This document shows positions 23,239 through 34,748 of a DNA stretch of 64,000 bases, piece by piece (position 1 is the stretch's first letter; each line of letters starts with the position of its first letter). Under the pieces are notes generated by a model, which saw nothing but the letters and a program-made list of their open reading frames with translations, made no database searches and was not told where the DNA came from. The DNA is from Euryodendron excelsum (Eukaryota; Streptophyta; Magnoliopsida; Ericales; Pentaphylacaceae): positions 29,695,836 to 29,759,835 of the forward strand of contig CM065381.1 in the NCBI GenBank assembly GCA_033060915.1, read 5' to 3'. Position numbers and translations under genes: made by a program.

Positions 23239-24439
23239 AGAACACTCAAAATCTTTTTGATTTTTTAAAGAGTGAGGTCATATTGCCTATGTCTATAGAT
23301 TGGTTGTAAGCACCTTATTTTTTACCGCTCGGCAGTCTACGCTCCGTCCAGACTTGTACTCAAGTCAATATGGACGTATTCCAATCGAAACTAACTCTCT
23401 AGGTCCAAATCCCGTCTGTCCATCACTTCGCGGGCCTACCAGGTGTCGCGCCCAGATTTTTCGCACTCAAGGAATACTCACACAAGTGGAAAAAAATGTT
23501 GTATTCTCTCGTTAGAACTCACCCTCCTAGAAGAATGAGTGCGACTAGGTTTGAATTGAAAATTGAAAAGGGCTTTTGAAAAAGATTCGGAGTCGCTACC
23601 TAACTTGATTAAGGTGAGTTAGATCACCTAAAAACTAAGAATAATCCGAAGACTACACTTAGGGTTTTGGAAAACGATTTTGGAAAACACCCTCAAGAGA
23701 GGGTTTTTTTAGGAAAACGGGTTGTTTGGCAACCTTTGGAAAACATTTAGCCCTTTTTAGAAAAATAACTCCTTTTGGTCTTTAAAAACAGTGATTCTAG
23801 GTTCAGAGCTTGGTTACGTGTAGGGAAGACGCACTAAGCTATCACCCTACCCCGCCCTTTCGGTACCTACATGTCAGTCTACCCTAGATTTACCTATGAG
23901 AGTCATTAACTAACTATAGTTCAATCCTATCCATTTTAGAAAAACAATGTTTAAAAACTAACATGATGCATGGTATGCAAGTGTAAGGAAAGAGACTTGA
24001 AAAATAGATTTGGAAAGAGATTGATTTGATTTGAAAATAGATTTGAAGAGATGGAATTGAAATTGGAAAGTTTAAAAATTTGAAAATAGAAATTTGAAAA
24101 TAGAAATTTTGAAATTGGAATTCTTAAAATAAATTGGAATTTGAGATTTGAAAATATGGAGACCACACCCATGAGGGTGGAATTGAAAGTTCGAAAAGTG
24201 TTGTGACCGCACCTATGAAGGTTGCCTACGTATCCCTTTGGAGGAATCAGGTCAGTCGTAGTTCGGACCGGAGTCCAATTGAAAAGAGATTGACTTGAAG
24301 AGAGAGATTGAATTGGAAGAAAGAGATTGAATTGAAAACTGGATTTGATTTGAGATTAGAAGAGGAGATTGGAACTTAAAATTGAGAAGATTGGACTTGC
24401 TTTGGAAAGATTGATTTTGGAAAGACTTGATTTTAGAAA

Positions 24440-25060
24440 ACCTAGACTTAGGAAAGAGAAGAGACTTAGAAAATATTTGACTTGACTTGGAAGGTTTAGG
24501 AAATTAGGGAAGATTGGATTTAGGAAATGTTCAAATTAAGGAAGTTTCAAATTAGGAAAGTGTCATTTTAGAAAAGTTTCAAATTAGGAAAGTTTTGAAA
24601 ATTGAAAAGTTTTCACTTTAGGAAAGTTTTGAAATAGGAAAGTATTAAATTTAAAAATGTTTTGAATTAGGAAAAGTTTAGTTTGAGAAAAGTTTAGAAT
24701 TTGGAAAGTTTCAAGTTAAGAAAGTTTGGAGTTTAAGAAAGGTTGGAAACTGGAAAGTTTTGAATTTAGAAAAGTCTTAGATTTGGAAAGATGTTGAAGT
24801 TTTGGAAAGTTTAGAATTAGGAAAGATTTAGGGTTAGAAAGATTAAGATTTAGAAAGTTTTAGGGTTTTAGAAAATCTTGAGATTAGGAAAGGTTTGAGT
24901 TTAGAAAAAGTTTGAAAACTTAGGCTTGAAAAGTTAAGATTTGAAAAGAATGTAGAATTAGGAAAGGGTTGAATTAGGAAAGATTTTTATGTTCAAGTTT
25001 TTGAAAACTTAAGGTTTAGGAAAGTGGAAGTTTAGGAAGCATTTGAATTTAGGGAGTTTT
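24440..25060 (-). repeat. Degenerate short-period TTAGGAAAG repeat in the inner LTR
   Basis: The word ttaggaaagttt and close variants recur about every 18-25 bases for roughly 600 bases. The forward copy of the same LTR shows the complement (ctttcctaaattcaaa) at about 30290-31090. Short AT-rich ORFs here are artefacts of the repeat. Confidence 0.8.
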
Positions 25061-26123
25061 TAGAAAGTGAATTTTGAGGAAAAGATTTTGGAGAGGAGTT
25101 GAAAAAGAGAGTTTTGAAAAATAGATTTTGGAAGAGAGTTTTTGAAAACAATTTTGAAGAGGAGAGTTTTAGGAAAGTATGTTGAAAAAGAGATTTTTAG
25201 GAAGAGATTTTTTAAGAGGGAGATTTTTGGAAAGTATGAAAACGTTTCACTTTCCTGAAGCGATTCTAACCATAAGAGGGCTAGAACCACTTTAAGAAAG
25301 TGGTTTTGGAAAACAATAAGATTTGAAATATAGACCACAAAAGTCACTTTCAATGTAACACTTTCCTAAAGCAACCCTAGCCATGGAATGGCTAGAATCA
25401 CCCTAGAATTGTGGTTTCGAAAACAAGTTTTTGAAAAAGAGATTTTGATGCAATTTTGAATACAAGTTTGAAAACGATTTGAAAAACAACTTTGAAAACG
25501 GTTTTTGGAAGATGCAAGACTATGATATGCACAATGCAATTTGGGGTCGTGAACATACAAGGCTAAGGCTTCACCACATAATCAAGGGGGCCAGACCCAC
25601 GTGGTCTTTGGTTAGACTAGAAGAAAGCCTCCGACACGGTGACTCTCCAATAGCCCAATCCTACACGTGGACCGGGAATCCCCTTGTTTCAAGCATGCAA
25701 AGAAAGGGGGGGAAAGAGATGGGGGATTAAAATAGAGAAAACCCAAGTGGGTTAGGAGAGAGAAGAGAGAGGGGGGAAGTGCGAAAATTTAAATAGGGAG
25801 CCTACCGTATGTCTCTTGTTTATTTTGCGCGCCGTGCAGTCTTCGGTCTTCGGTCTTCGTCTTAATCTTCATCTTCAATCTTCAAGAGTTGTCTTCAAGC
25901 TTTAGATGACAGCTCTTCAAGTCTTTGAAGGAGGGTTGAAGGCTAGTGTATGAATATATGGGGGTATGTATGAGTGTATAGGAGGCTAGGGTTTGTGTAG
26001 GGTGGCTAGGGTTTGGAAAACTTAAGAAAACTAAGGTTTTGGAGGTGCTCGAGCTCTGTATATCGAAATATATGATTTTTTAGGTTAAGTTTGCAGACCC
26101 TTTTCACGTTGAATGAGACTCTG

Positions 26124-26131
26124 TATTTATA
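26124..26131 (-). promoter_or_regulatory. TATA box of the inner LTR
   Basis: Reads TATAAATA on the minus strand, in cctctataaatacagagtct. The same ctataaatacagag stands in the outer copy at 28709. On the minus strand it lies just downstream of a cluster of GGCGCCA/TGGCGCC words (26143-26250). Confidence 0.65.
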
Positions 26132-26142
26132 GAGGTTGGATA

Positions 26143-26250
26143 ACACTGGCGCCTGTTGTAGTAGCGCCATTTTATACTAGCGCCACTCCTAGTGGCGCCA
26201 GGCCATTTTTTGGCTTGACACCACTACTAGTGGCGCCAGCCAATTAGGAA
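26143..26250. repeat. Cluster of GGCGCCA palindromes upstream of the LTR TATA (inner copy)
   Basis: Words such as tggcgcc, tagcgcca and agtggcgccag occur five to six times in about 110 bases, several arranged as inverted pairs (actcctagtggcgccaggcc; ccactactagtggcgccag). The outer copy keeps a similar cluster at 28608-28694. Confidence 0.7.
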
Positions 26251-27009
26251 AGGCTTAAGGTCGGCAAGCAACGTATCTTTAACTAGATTTGGGCGCCTGT
26301 ACTAGTGACTACCACGCAATCTTTAGCCTGGCTTCACTGGGAGTGACTTCGGAAAGTCCAGGAATGATCTAAAGCAACCAGGAATGACTCGGAAGGCCGG
26401 AAAAGAGCAGGAACACCTAAAATAGTATCCTGGAGGTATTTGACTTGAGAAATGAGGATAGGATGTGTCGGAAGGGTTGACCGGGCCTTTAGGGGCAAAA
26501 CGGTCAATCGGACCAGGAAACTGCCGAGACGGACTTGGACTGTCCCGGAAGAAGACTTGGGATCTGGAAACATTATTCAGAATGTTCCCAAAGGTTGCCA
26601 GTTTGATTCCCAAAACCGGCGTGGTTGGAAAAGGAAACCGGCCCACCAGGGGCAAAACGGTCAATTCGCACTGGGTTTGCCGGAACTGACTAGGAATGAT
26701 CCGGAAAGGTAAAGAAAGGTTTAGAACACTATAAAAAGTATTCTCAGGAAGTTACCGGTTTGATACCCAGAGCCAGTGTGGTTCCCGGAGCGTTCGAATG
26801 CCCAGGGACAAAACGGTCATTTAGCCTCAAGTGGGCCCTACAGGCCCGAGAAGCGACTGGTGGACTAAATTCAAGTTAAAAAGGCGGGCTTAGACTCTAA
26901 ATATGCATGTGATGTGTGAAAGTGAGCTTGGTCAGCTCGGAGATTGCCGAGCGGGCAAAAATGGGGTGCTTACACCAGGCCTAAATATAGGCAAAATGAC
27001 CAAAATGCC

Positions 27010-27415
27010 CTTAGGGACATTGTCCTTTCCAATTTCGACTCCAACCCCTCTCTCGAGACAGTTTATTCCTCGAGACGGTTCCAAATCAGGCACGTCTTTC
27101 CAAAGATGATAAGTCCCCTTTCCAATTCCAATCCCTCTCTCAAGACAGTTTATTCCTCGAGACGGTTCCAAATCAGGCACGTCTTTCCGAAGACGATAAG
27201 TCCCCTTTCTAATTCCAATTCCTCTCTCGAGACAGTTTATTCTCCGAGACGGTTCCAAATTAGGCGCATCTTTCCGAAGACGATAAGTCTCCTTTTCAAT
27301 TCCAATCTCTCTCTCGAGATAGTTTATCCCTCGAGACGGTTCCAAATCAGGCACGTCTTTCCGAAGACGATAAGACCCCTTTCCAATTCCAATCCCTCTC
27401 TCGAGACAGTTCGGC
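27010..27415 (+). repeat. 87-base tandem repeat (about 4.5 copies) in the outer LTR
   Basis: The word cgagacggttccaaat recurs at 27071, 27158, 27245 and 27332, a constant period of 87. Neighbouring words caggcacgtctttccgaaga and ctctctcgagacagttta recur in step. As 87 is divisible by three, open frames run through on both strands (164-171 residues); they are not genes. The array lies in presumed U3. Confidence 0.9.
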
Positions 27416-28607
27416 ACGATTTTCAAAGAAAATCTCTTCGAAACGGTAAGTCCCTTTAAGCCTGTCGACCGGGACGAGACCCCAAGTCCCCTAGATGGTA
27501 GAATGGTCCACCTTTGGCGCCTGTTAGCCCGCTAATGCAGAAATGTCTGTTTAGGCACACCTTCCGAGAAAGTTGACTTCTCAGGTGCTAAGTCCCTTTA
27601 GCAGCTTCCCGAGATCAAGCAATCTCGGGAATAATCGCAAACCGTCAAAGTAGCGAAAATACTCGCAAACATCACAACCGTCAAAGTAGCAGAAACACTC
27701 ACAAATAGGTCGATATAGGGAATTGCCAACAAACCCCCGTATCACGCGACTGCCGTCAAAGTGGTGGAAACACTCAAAACCCAGGTCAACACCGGTGCCT
27801 GCTAGCCCACTTCGGTGAAAAATGACCAAACTACCCCTTGGGCCTTTTTCGAGACTTTTCGGTCAAGATGACCATTTTGCCCCTAAGCATCCGAATGCCT
27901 TGGGGACCACACCGGCTCTGGGTATCAAACCGATAACCTCCTGAGATTGCTTCTTATAGTATTCTCAACCTTCCTTTACCTTTCTGGATCATTCCGAGTC
28001 AGTTTTGGCAAACCCGGTGTAAAATGACCGTTTTGCCCCTGGAGGGCCAGTCGCCTTTTCTGACCACACCGGCTTTGGGTATCAAACAGGTAACCTCCCG
28101 AGATTTCTTTTTATAGTGTTCTCAACCTTTCTTTATCCTTTCGGATCATTCCGAGTCAGTTCCGGCAAACCCGATGAAAAATGACCGTTTTGCCCATGGT
28201 AGGCCAGTCTCCTTTTCCGACCACACCGGCTCTGGGAATCCAACCAGCAACCTTTAGGAACATTCTGAATAATGTTTCCAAATCTTGAGTCTTCTTCTAG
28301 GACAGTTCGAGTCCGTCCCGGCAGCTTTCCAACCCGATTGACCATTTTGCCCCTAACGGCTCGGTCAACCCCTTCGACATATCCTATCCTCATTTTTTAA
28401 GTCAAATACCTCCAGGACACTGTTTTAAGTGTTCCTGCCCCTTTTCTAGCCTTTCGGGCCAATTCCGGTCACTTAAATCATTCCCGCACTTTTCGGAGTC
28501 ACTCCTAGTGAAGCCAGGCTAACAATTGCATGGTAGTCACTAGTCTAGGCGCCCAAATCTAGTCAAAGATACGTTGCTTGCCGACCTTAAATATTTCCTA
28601 AATGGCT

Positions 28608-28694
28608 GACGCCACTACAAGCCAAAAAATGGCCTGGCGCCACTCCTAGTGACGCCAGTGTAATGTTTGGCCTAACACCACTACAACAGGCGCT
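28608..28694. repeat. GGCGCCA-type palindrome cluster upstream of the outer LTR TATA
   Basis: Repeated gacgccac, ctggcgccactcctagtgac, gccagtg and caggcgctagtg words lie within 100 bases upstream of TATAAATA at 28711. They correspond in order to the cluster in the inner LTR. Confidence 0.65.
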
Positions 28695-28710
28695 AGTGCA
28701 TTCCTCTCTC

Positions 28711-28718
28711 TATAAATA
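28711..28718 (+). promoter_or_regulatory. TATA box of the outer LTR
   Basis: TATAAATA lies in ctctctctataaatacagag, about 1.9 kb from the LTR 5' end after the nested copy is removed. It is conserved with the inner copy and, in weaker form, with cctataaatagagg in the 36178 copy. Confidence 0.65.
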
Positions 28719-30289
28719 CAGAGCCTCTTCCAGCGTGAAAGAGGTCCGTAAAATGAGTCTAAAAACACAAATATTCGATATACAGAGCTCGAACACTCCC
28801 TAAACTCTAGCTTCTTTAGATTTTCCAAATCCTAGCCACCATACACAAATCCTAAACCTCATATACACTCATACACACCCCCATACACTTATACACTAGC
28901 CTCCAACCCTCCTTTGAAGACTTGAAGAGCTGCAATATGAAGTTTAAAGATTAAAGACAACTCTTGAGGATTGAAGACGAAGATCAAAGACAAGCAAAGC
29001 GCGCAAAATAAACAAGACATACGGTACGCTTTCTATTTAAATTTTCGTACTTCCCCCTCTCTCTTCTCTCTCCTAACCCACTTGGGTTTTCTATATTTTA
29101 ATCCCCCATCTCTTTCCCTCCCTTTCTTTGCATGCTTGAAACAAGGGGACTCCCGGTCCATGTGTAGGATTAGACTATTGGAGGGTCACCGTGTCGGGGG
29201 CTTTCCTTTAGGCTAACCGGAGACCACGTGGGTTCGGCTCTCTTGATTATGTGGTGAAGCCTTAACCTTGTATATTCACGATCCCAAACTTGCATTGTGC
29301 ATATCATCATCTTGCATCTTCCAAAATCATTTTCAAACCCGTTTTCAAAATTTGCATTAAACTTGTTTTCAAAATTGCATCAAAATCCTCTTTTTCAAAA
29401 CATGTTTTCAAAATCACAACCCTATAGTAATTCTAGCTTTTCTATGGCTAGGATTGCTTTAGGAAAGTGTTACATTTAAAGTGACTTTCATGGTCCATAT
29501 TTTCAAACCTTTGTTATTTTCAAAACTATTTTCCTAAAGTGGTTCTAGCCTTCTTATGGTTAGAATCGCTTTAGGAAAGTGAGACATTTTTGGTACCTTC
29601 TAAAGACTTTATTTTCAAATATCTCTTTTCCTAACACCTCCTTTTTCAACGTGCTTTCTAAAAATTCTTCTTTCCAAAGTTATTTTCAAAAATTCCCTCC
29701 AAAAATCTATTTTTCAAAACTTCTCTTTTTAAAATCTTTCTCAAAATGCTCTCTTCAAAATCCATTTTCCTAAAGCAACGTTCCCTAGGTTTCCTTCTTA
29801 GAAAAACTCTTTCCAAAAACTCTCTCAAAATTTTACTTTCCAAAACTTCCTTCCTAAAATTCTTTTCAAAATACACTTTCTAAAAAATTCCTCTTTAGAA
29901 TCTCCCTCCAAAATCTTCGTTTCCGAAAGCACACTTTCCAAAAAAGCTTTCCTTAGAGCTCAAGTCAAGCCCTAGAACTCATAATTAGGAAACCCTAATT
30001 TCCTTGCCAAAAACATGGTTTTCAAACTTGCCTTAAAACCTAGGTTTCCAAAACCTCTTGTTTTCTATATTAAAACTATACACATTTCCAAAAATCTCTT
30101 TTCAACGTCGAAACTATAGCCTTCCAAATCTAGGGTTTCTAAAACTTCACATTTCCAAATCCTTGTCAAATCAAATCTTCCCTTTAGGAAACCAAATCAA
30201 ATCTTCCCGTTTAGGAAACTAGATCCCATCCTCCGTTTTTGGAAACAAAATCAAACCTTCTCTTTTAGAAATAAAATCTAATCCCTTAC

Positions 30290-31090
30290 CAATCCAAATC
30301 TTTCCTAGTTCAAATCCTTCCTATTCTTCTACTGTCCTAAATCCTAAGTTTCCAAAACTTGAACATAAAATCTTTCCTAAATTTTAAAACCTAACTTCCA
30401 CATTCAACCCTTTCCTAATTCTATCCCTTTCCAAATCTTAACTTTTCAAATCTAAGTTTTCAAATATTTCCTAAACTCAAACTTTCCTAATCTCAAGATT
30501 TTCTAAAAACTAAAACTTTAAAACTTTCTAAATCTTAAACTTTCTAGATTTCAAATCTTTCTAAATCCAAAGCTTTCTAAACTCAAAACTTTCTTAATTC
30601 AAAATTTTCTTAAGTTGAAACTTTCTTAATTCAAATCTATTCTAAATATTTCCTAATTTAAAATCTTTCTAAAATTCTAAGCTTTCCAAATTCAAAACTT
30701 TTCAAATTCTAGACCTTTCTTAAACTAAACTTTTCCTAAATCAAAAATATTTCTAAATTCAACACTTTTCTATTTCAAAACCTTTCTTAAAACAAAATTT
30801 TCTAATTTCAAAACTTTCCTAAACCTAAAACTTTCCTAAGTTGAGATTTTCCCAAATTGACAACTTTCGTAATTCAAAACTTTCCCAAGTTGAAACTTTC
30901 CTAATTCCAAAACTTTCCTAAATCGGACCTTTCCTAATTCAAACCCTTCCTAAATCCAATCTTTCCTAATCTTCCAAGTCCAACATTCAAGTCAAATATT
31001 TCTTAAATCTCAAGTCTTTCCTAAATCCTATCTTCCTAAGTCCAGGTTTCCTAAACCTCAATCTTTCCAAATCAATTTCTTAATCCTTCA
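30290..31090 (+). repeat. Degenerate CTTTCCTAA/TTCAAAAC short-period repeat in the outer LTR
   Basis: Words such as aaactttcctaa, tttctaaattcaaaac and aatctttcctaaat recur about every 18-25 bases. It is the forward counterpart of the 24440-25060 repeat. Confidence 0.8.
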
Positions 31091-32056
31091 ATTCCAATTT
31101 CTAATCTTCTATTCTAAGTTCAAATCAAACTTATTTTTTTTCTAACCAAACTCTTTTCCAAATCAAAACTCTCTATTTTCTATCGGACTCTTGTCCAAAC
31201 TACGACTGACATGATTTCTTCAAAAGGATACGTAAGCAACCCTCATAGGTGCGGTCACAACTTCTTTTAAATTTCAAATTCCTTCACATTTTTCAAATTT
31301 CCAATTCCATAATATTTTTCAAAATTCTATTTCTACAATTTCTTTTCAATCTCCAATCCTACAATTTTCTTCAAGTTTCCAATTCTGCGATCTATTTCTA
31401 TTTTCAATCTTCAATTTCAATTTCCAAATTCAATTTCAATCTTCAAATTTAAGCTTCTATCTCTTTCTTTTCAAGTCAAATCAAACTCTTTCCAAATCTA
31501 TTTTTCAATTCCCTTCTCTTACACTTGCATATCATGCATCATGTTTTTTTAAACATTGTTTTATAAAGTGGATAGGATTGAACATATGTTGGTTGAAGAC
31601 TCTCATAGTTAAATCTAGGGTAGATTGACATGTAGGTACCGCAAGTGTGGGATAGGGTAATGGCTTAGTGCGTCTTCCCTACACGTAACCAACCTCCGAA
31701 CCTAGATCACTGTTTTCAAAGACCAAAATGGAGTTTATTTTTCAAAAAGAGCTAAATGTTTTCTAAAAGTTGTCAAAGAACCTGTTTTCTTAAAAATCCT
31801 CTCTTGAGGTGGTATTTTCAAAAACCCTAAGTGTAGTCTTCGGATTATTCTTAGTTTTTAGGTGACCTAACTCACATTAATCAAGTTAGGTGGCGACTCC
31901 AAATCTTTTCTAAAAGCCCTTTATTCAAATCTATTTTCAATTCAAACCTAGTCGCACTCATTCTTCTAGGAGGGTGAGTTCTAAGGAGAGAGTACAGTAT
32001 TTTTTTCGCTTGTGTGTATATTTCTCGAGTGCGAAAAATCTGGGCGCGACATTGGT

Positions 32057-32440
32057 CAAGGGAAGGTAGTTCTATGATTAGACCTCCATTACTTGATGGA
32101 ACCAACTATCCCTATTGAAAAGTAAAGATGAAAGCTTTTCTTAAGTCTATCGATGAGCTTGTTTGGTTTGCTATACTTAATGGCTGGACTCCACCCGCAG
32201 TCACAACTGAAACTATAACAACTTTAAAATCAATCACATTGTGGGATAAAATTGATTTTGATAATTTTGGATGGAATAACAAAGCCATAAATGCAATCTA
32301 TAACGGTGTCATAGCTGAGGAGTTTCGACGAATCTCAAACTGTGAAATCGCTAAAGAGACATGGGATATTTTACAAATTACCCATGAAAGTACTACATCT
32401 ATAAAAATAACCAAACGTGATAGCATAATGGTATCACATT
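32057..32440 (+). pseudogene. Ty1/copia gag fragment (UBN2/DUF4219 type)
   Basis: The ATG at 32074 opens MIRPPLLDGTNYPY, then a TGA at 32116-32118 where the family has TGG (Trp), then KVKMKAFLKSIDELVW and onward to EIAKETWDILQITHEST. The opening G-T-N-Y-x-x-W pattern and the A-K-E-x-W-D-x-L motif are hallmarks of copia gag. The frame loses resemblance after about 32430, where other repeat sequence starts. It belongs to the same element as the LTR at 22334; the solo LTRs lie between the primer-binding site and this gag. Confidence 0.85.
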
Positions 32441-33160
32441 TGAGTCGAAAACCATTTTTACTCTCGTTTGGCGGTCCAACCGGAGGTTTGATCGGTTTTC
32501 AACACCGATCGATCCGATTCGATTTTTAAAACACTGGTCTCGAGAAAGAGATTCCAAACAAAATTTAGCAAGGAACAACAGAAGGAGAAGATTTTGGATT
32601 TGGCCCAGACTTTGGGATTGAGGATTCAGAAGCACAACGAGGCAGCGGTCCTAGTTGTGAAATGGGTTGGGGTTTATGTTGTGAATGGGTTAGTTTAGGT
32701 TTGTTTTAATTGAGTGTTTAATGGTCCGGTAAATCAACTCATTTAATCTCATTAATAAATAAGTAATTTATAATTAACTCAATAATAGCTCATTTATTAA
32801 ACTCATTGGACTCAAACCCATTTAAAATGAATATAGTTAGACGGGTTGATAATTATGGACTCATTTTGCCAGCCCTACACTATAGCTTGATCTTAGATTA
32901 TGATGTGTGCCAACTCATGAACCCACATTAACACACTCAAAATCTCTCTCTATATATATACAGAATATATGTATATATTTGGGGGCTTCAGCGATTGTCG
33001 TATTTGAAATTATTACGAGGACATAGTTTCTCCATTTTAAGGTCAAACTGAAAAGTCCACACGTTAATCCTTACGGGTTAGACCTAAGCACATTGATTAT
33101 AGTGGCCCAAAACTCATCCTTAATTAACTGTAGAACTTTCACAATGTTTGCATTGCCGCT
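32441..33160. other. Unassigned repeat-like sequence
   Basis: The copia gag gives way to a gtttggcggtccaaccggagg-type stretch. An AT-rich section follows with alternating ctcatttaat/ctcattaat words, ending tcattttgccagccctacac near 32880. That end resembles the terminus of a hAT-type MITE, but I found no matching partner. No gene recognised. Confidence 0.35.
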
Positions 33161-33730
33161 GAGTATATAATGCAGTTTTTTTTTTTTTTTTCTTGAAATG
33201 CATTGACTGCATAAACAACCTGAAGGTCATTTGCCATATTTCAGTACAGGATTTGCTGGAATTCCCAAAACGGACTTTATGTTTTTATAGTAATATATTT
33301 GACGAATATTATGAATTAAATATTTGCCATAAATAATACACGGTAATTAGTGAGATTATTGAAGTTGGAATAATGGTAGAAATTTGGGAGATTATAACAA
33401 CAATTTTATATTATAACCATCATCACAGTTAGTATTTCCCCCTCTATTTTACTAAATTTTGCAATCAATTAAAGATTACTGCATATGTATCACTTTATAT
33501 AATTACAAAAATGGCCCTAATTATTAAAAAAAAACAATTAAATTATGATGGTTATACCACATTGCAATTTGTTTAATATGACGATGACCAATAGTATGTC
33601 AAATCTATGCACAAGTGTCTGAGTGGTATCATAACATGTATGTATATGTATATAGTATTGAACAATCCACTACTTCTTGATACATGTTTCGGCTATTGAG
33701 AATTTACTTGTTATTGATTGGTAAATCTTG
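33160..33730 (+). repeat. Orphan copy of the LysM downstream flank
   Basis: The part from about 33370 is collinear with 18390-18527 and then with 21500-21730 but lacks the LINE. The matching words are listed under those features. No LysM coding sequence lies upstream of it within the window. Confidence 0.65.
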
Positions 33731-34259
33731 AGAAATTTACAAACCGACTGTTATTGCAAGTGGTGTAATCTATAGGTTGCTGAGTAACAACCATTTGTTC
33801 AAGTTCTATGAAGAAACAGAGAATTGTACAAGCTTATCCAAAAAAATATGAATTTCATTACACAGATAAGCAGCTTGTGGAGTTTAGAGGCTAGTTGGCA
33901 TTCATCTGTAGTGAGATATGTCAATTTAAAGTGCTACTTCTTGTTGTACAATAGGTGTTATCCAACCGCTGATTTCTGAAAGAGAAGGTTGTATCTATTT
34001 GTTATGGAGTTATTAAATCTTTTCAGTTCTAAAAAAACAAAAAGCAACTTTTACATATGGTTTACTATATATATGTATACCTTGTTTTTGTTTTCTGATG
34101 AAACACAAAAACAAAAAAGGAAAAAAAATAAAAAAAAGAATACCATCTGTTTGACTTCCTCTTAGGGCCATCTTTCTTCTCTCTGTCAAGTTCTTACTTT
34201 TTTACTTTTTCATTTTTATCCCTTTCACGCGCAATGCGTAGAACTCTCCAAACTACCAC

Positions 34260-34690
34260 CAAACTATATATTTGCTCCATAAAATAAAAACAAATATTTA
34301 AATATTGGTTTGCCCAGTATCTCACAAATTGACATTGAGTAAAATTTCAAAGTAGATAAATTCAAAATACACACTTAAATTTCAAGTTTAAAGATTGTTA
34401 ATGGTTTAAATCCTACATATATCAAAGGAAATTTTAATCAATTAAATTTAAGATCTAGTATGAGTGATGAAATTGGGAAAAAATTAATGCCAACTCAATT
34501 GGCAATTATATTTTGACGACTGAGACCGCAATCCCGTCCTTGTTGCACTGATATATGTGTAGAGCTAGGCTTTAGTATCATGTGGAAGAAAAGGCAGGTA
34601 AGTCGTGTAAATTAGTTTTTCATAATTTTCAATCTAACATTATGTCATGTTATCCCTATGTTATGTTCCGTCTTGAAAATACTATTCGAA
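34260..34690 (+). repeat. Orphan copy C of the LysM upstream flank
   Basis: Words such as tttaaatattggtttgccca, tttcaagtttaaagattgtt and gaccgcaatcccgtccttgt match 12075-12240 and 15255-15480 in order. In copies A and B the LysM gene follows 0.6-1.5 kb downstream; here other repeats follow and no LysM exon is found up to 36177. Confidence 0.65.
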
Positions 34691-34748
34691 TACTGTTGAT
34701 TTTCACGTGCCTTGTCTAGATGACCATACTATTTAATATCCTTTGGGC

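Larger units (their letters stand above)
23444..26974 (-). mobile_element. Inner solo LTR, same family, reverse orientation
   Basis: On the plus strand it begins TGTCGCGCCCAGATTTTTCG and ends CAAAAATGGGGTGCTTACA, the exact reverse of the family termini. CCAGG stands at 23439-23443 and at 26975-26979, a perfect 5-base target-site duplication. The length is 3531 bases, shorter than the other copies, mostly through less tandem-repeat sequence in U3. A minus-strand TATA box lies at 26124-26131. No internal region is present. It landed 139 bases into the outer LTR, so it is younger than it. Confidence 0.92.
23305..32051 (+). mobile_element. Outer solo LTR of the 5 kb-class family, split by a nested copy
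   Basis: It starts TGTAAGCACCTTATTTTTT and ends TCTGGGCGCGACA. The five bases TTGGT stand at 23300-23304 and again at 32052-32056, a perfect target-site duplication. Removing the inner insertion (23444-26974 plus one CCAGG) leaves an LTR of about 5.2 kb. The insertion lies in the leader between the primer-binding site and gag of a copia element. There is no primer-binding site, polypurine tract or coding sequence of its own, so it is a solo LTR. The TATA box is at 28711-28718. Long T/C-rich degenerate repeats fill the R/U5 side. Confidence 0.9.

Noticed and set aside
26932..27459. Opposed 164- and 171-residue frames with a 29-residue repeat
   Set aside because: They are the 87-base tandem repeat of the LTR read in two directions; a period divisible by three keeps frames open.
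32700..32890. hAT-type MITE suggested by the end tcattttgccagccctac
   Set aside because: No matching inverted terminus or target duplication found to its left.
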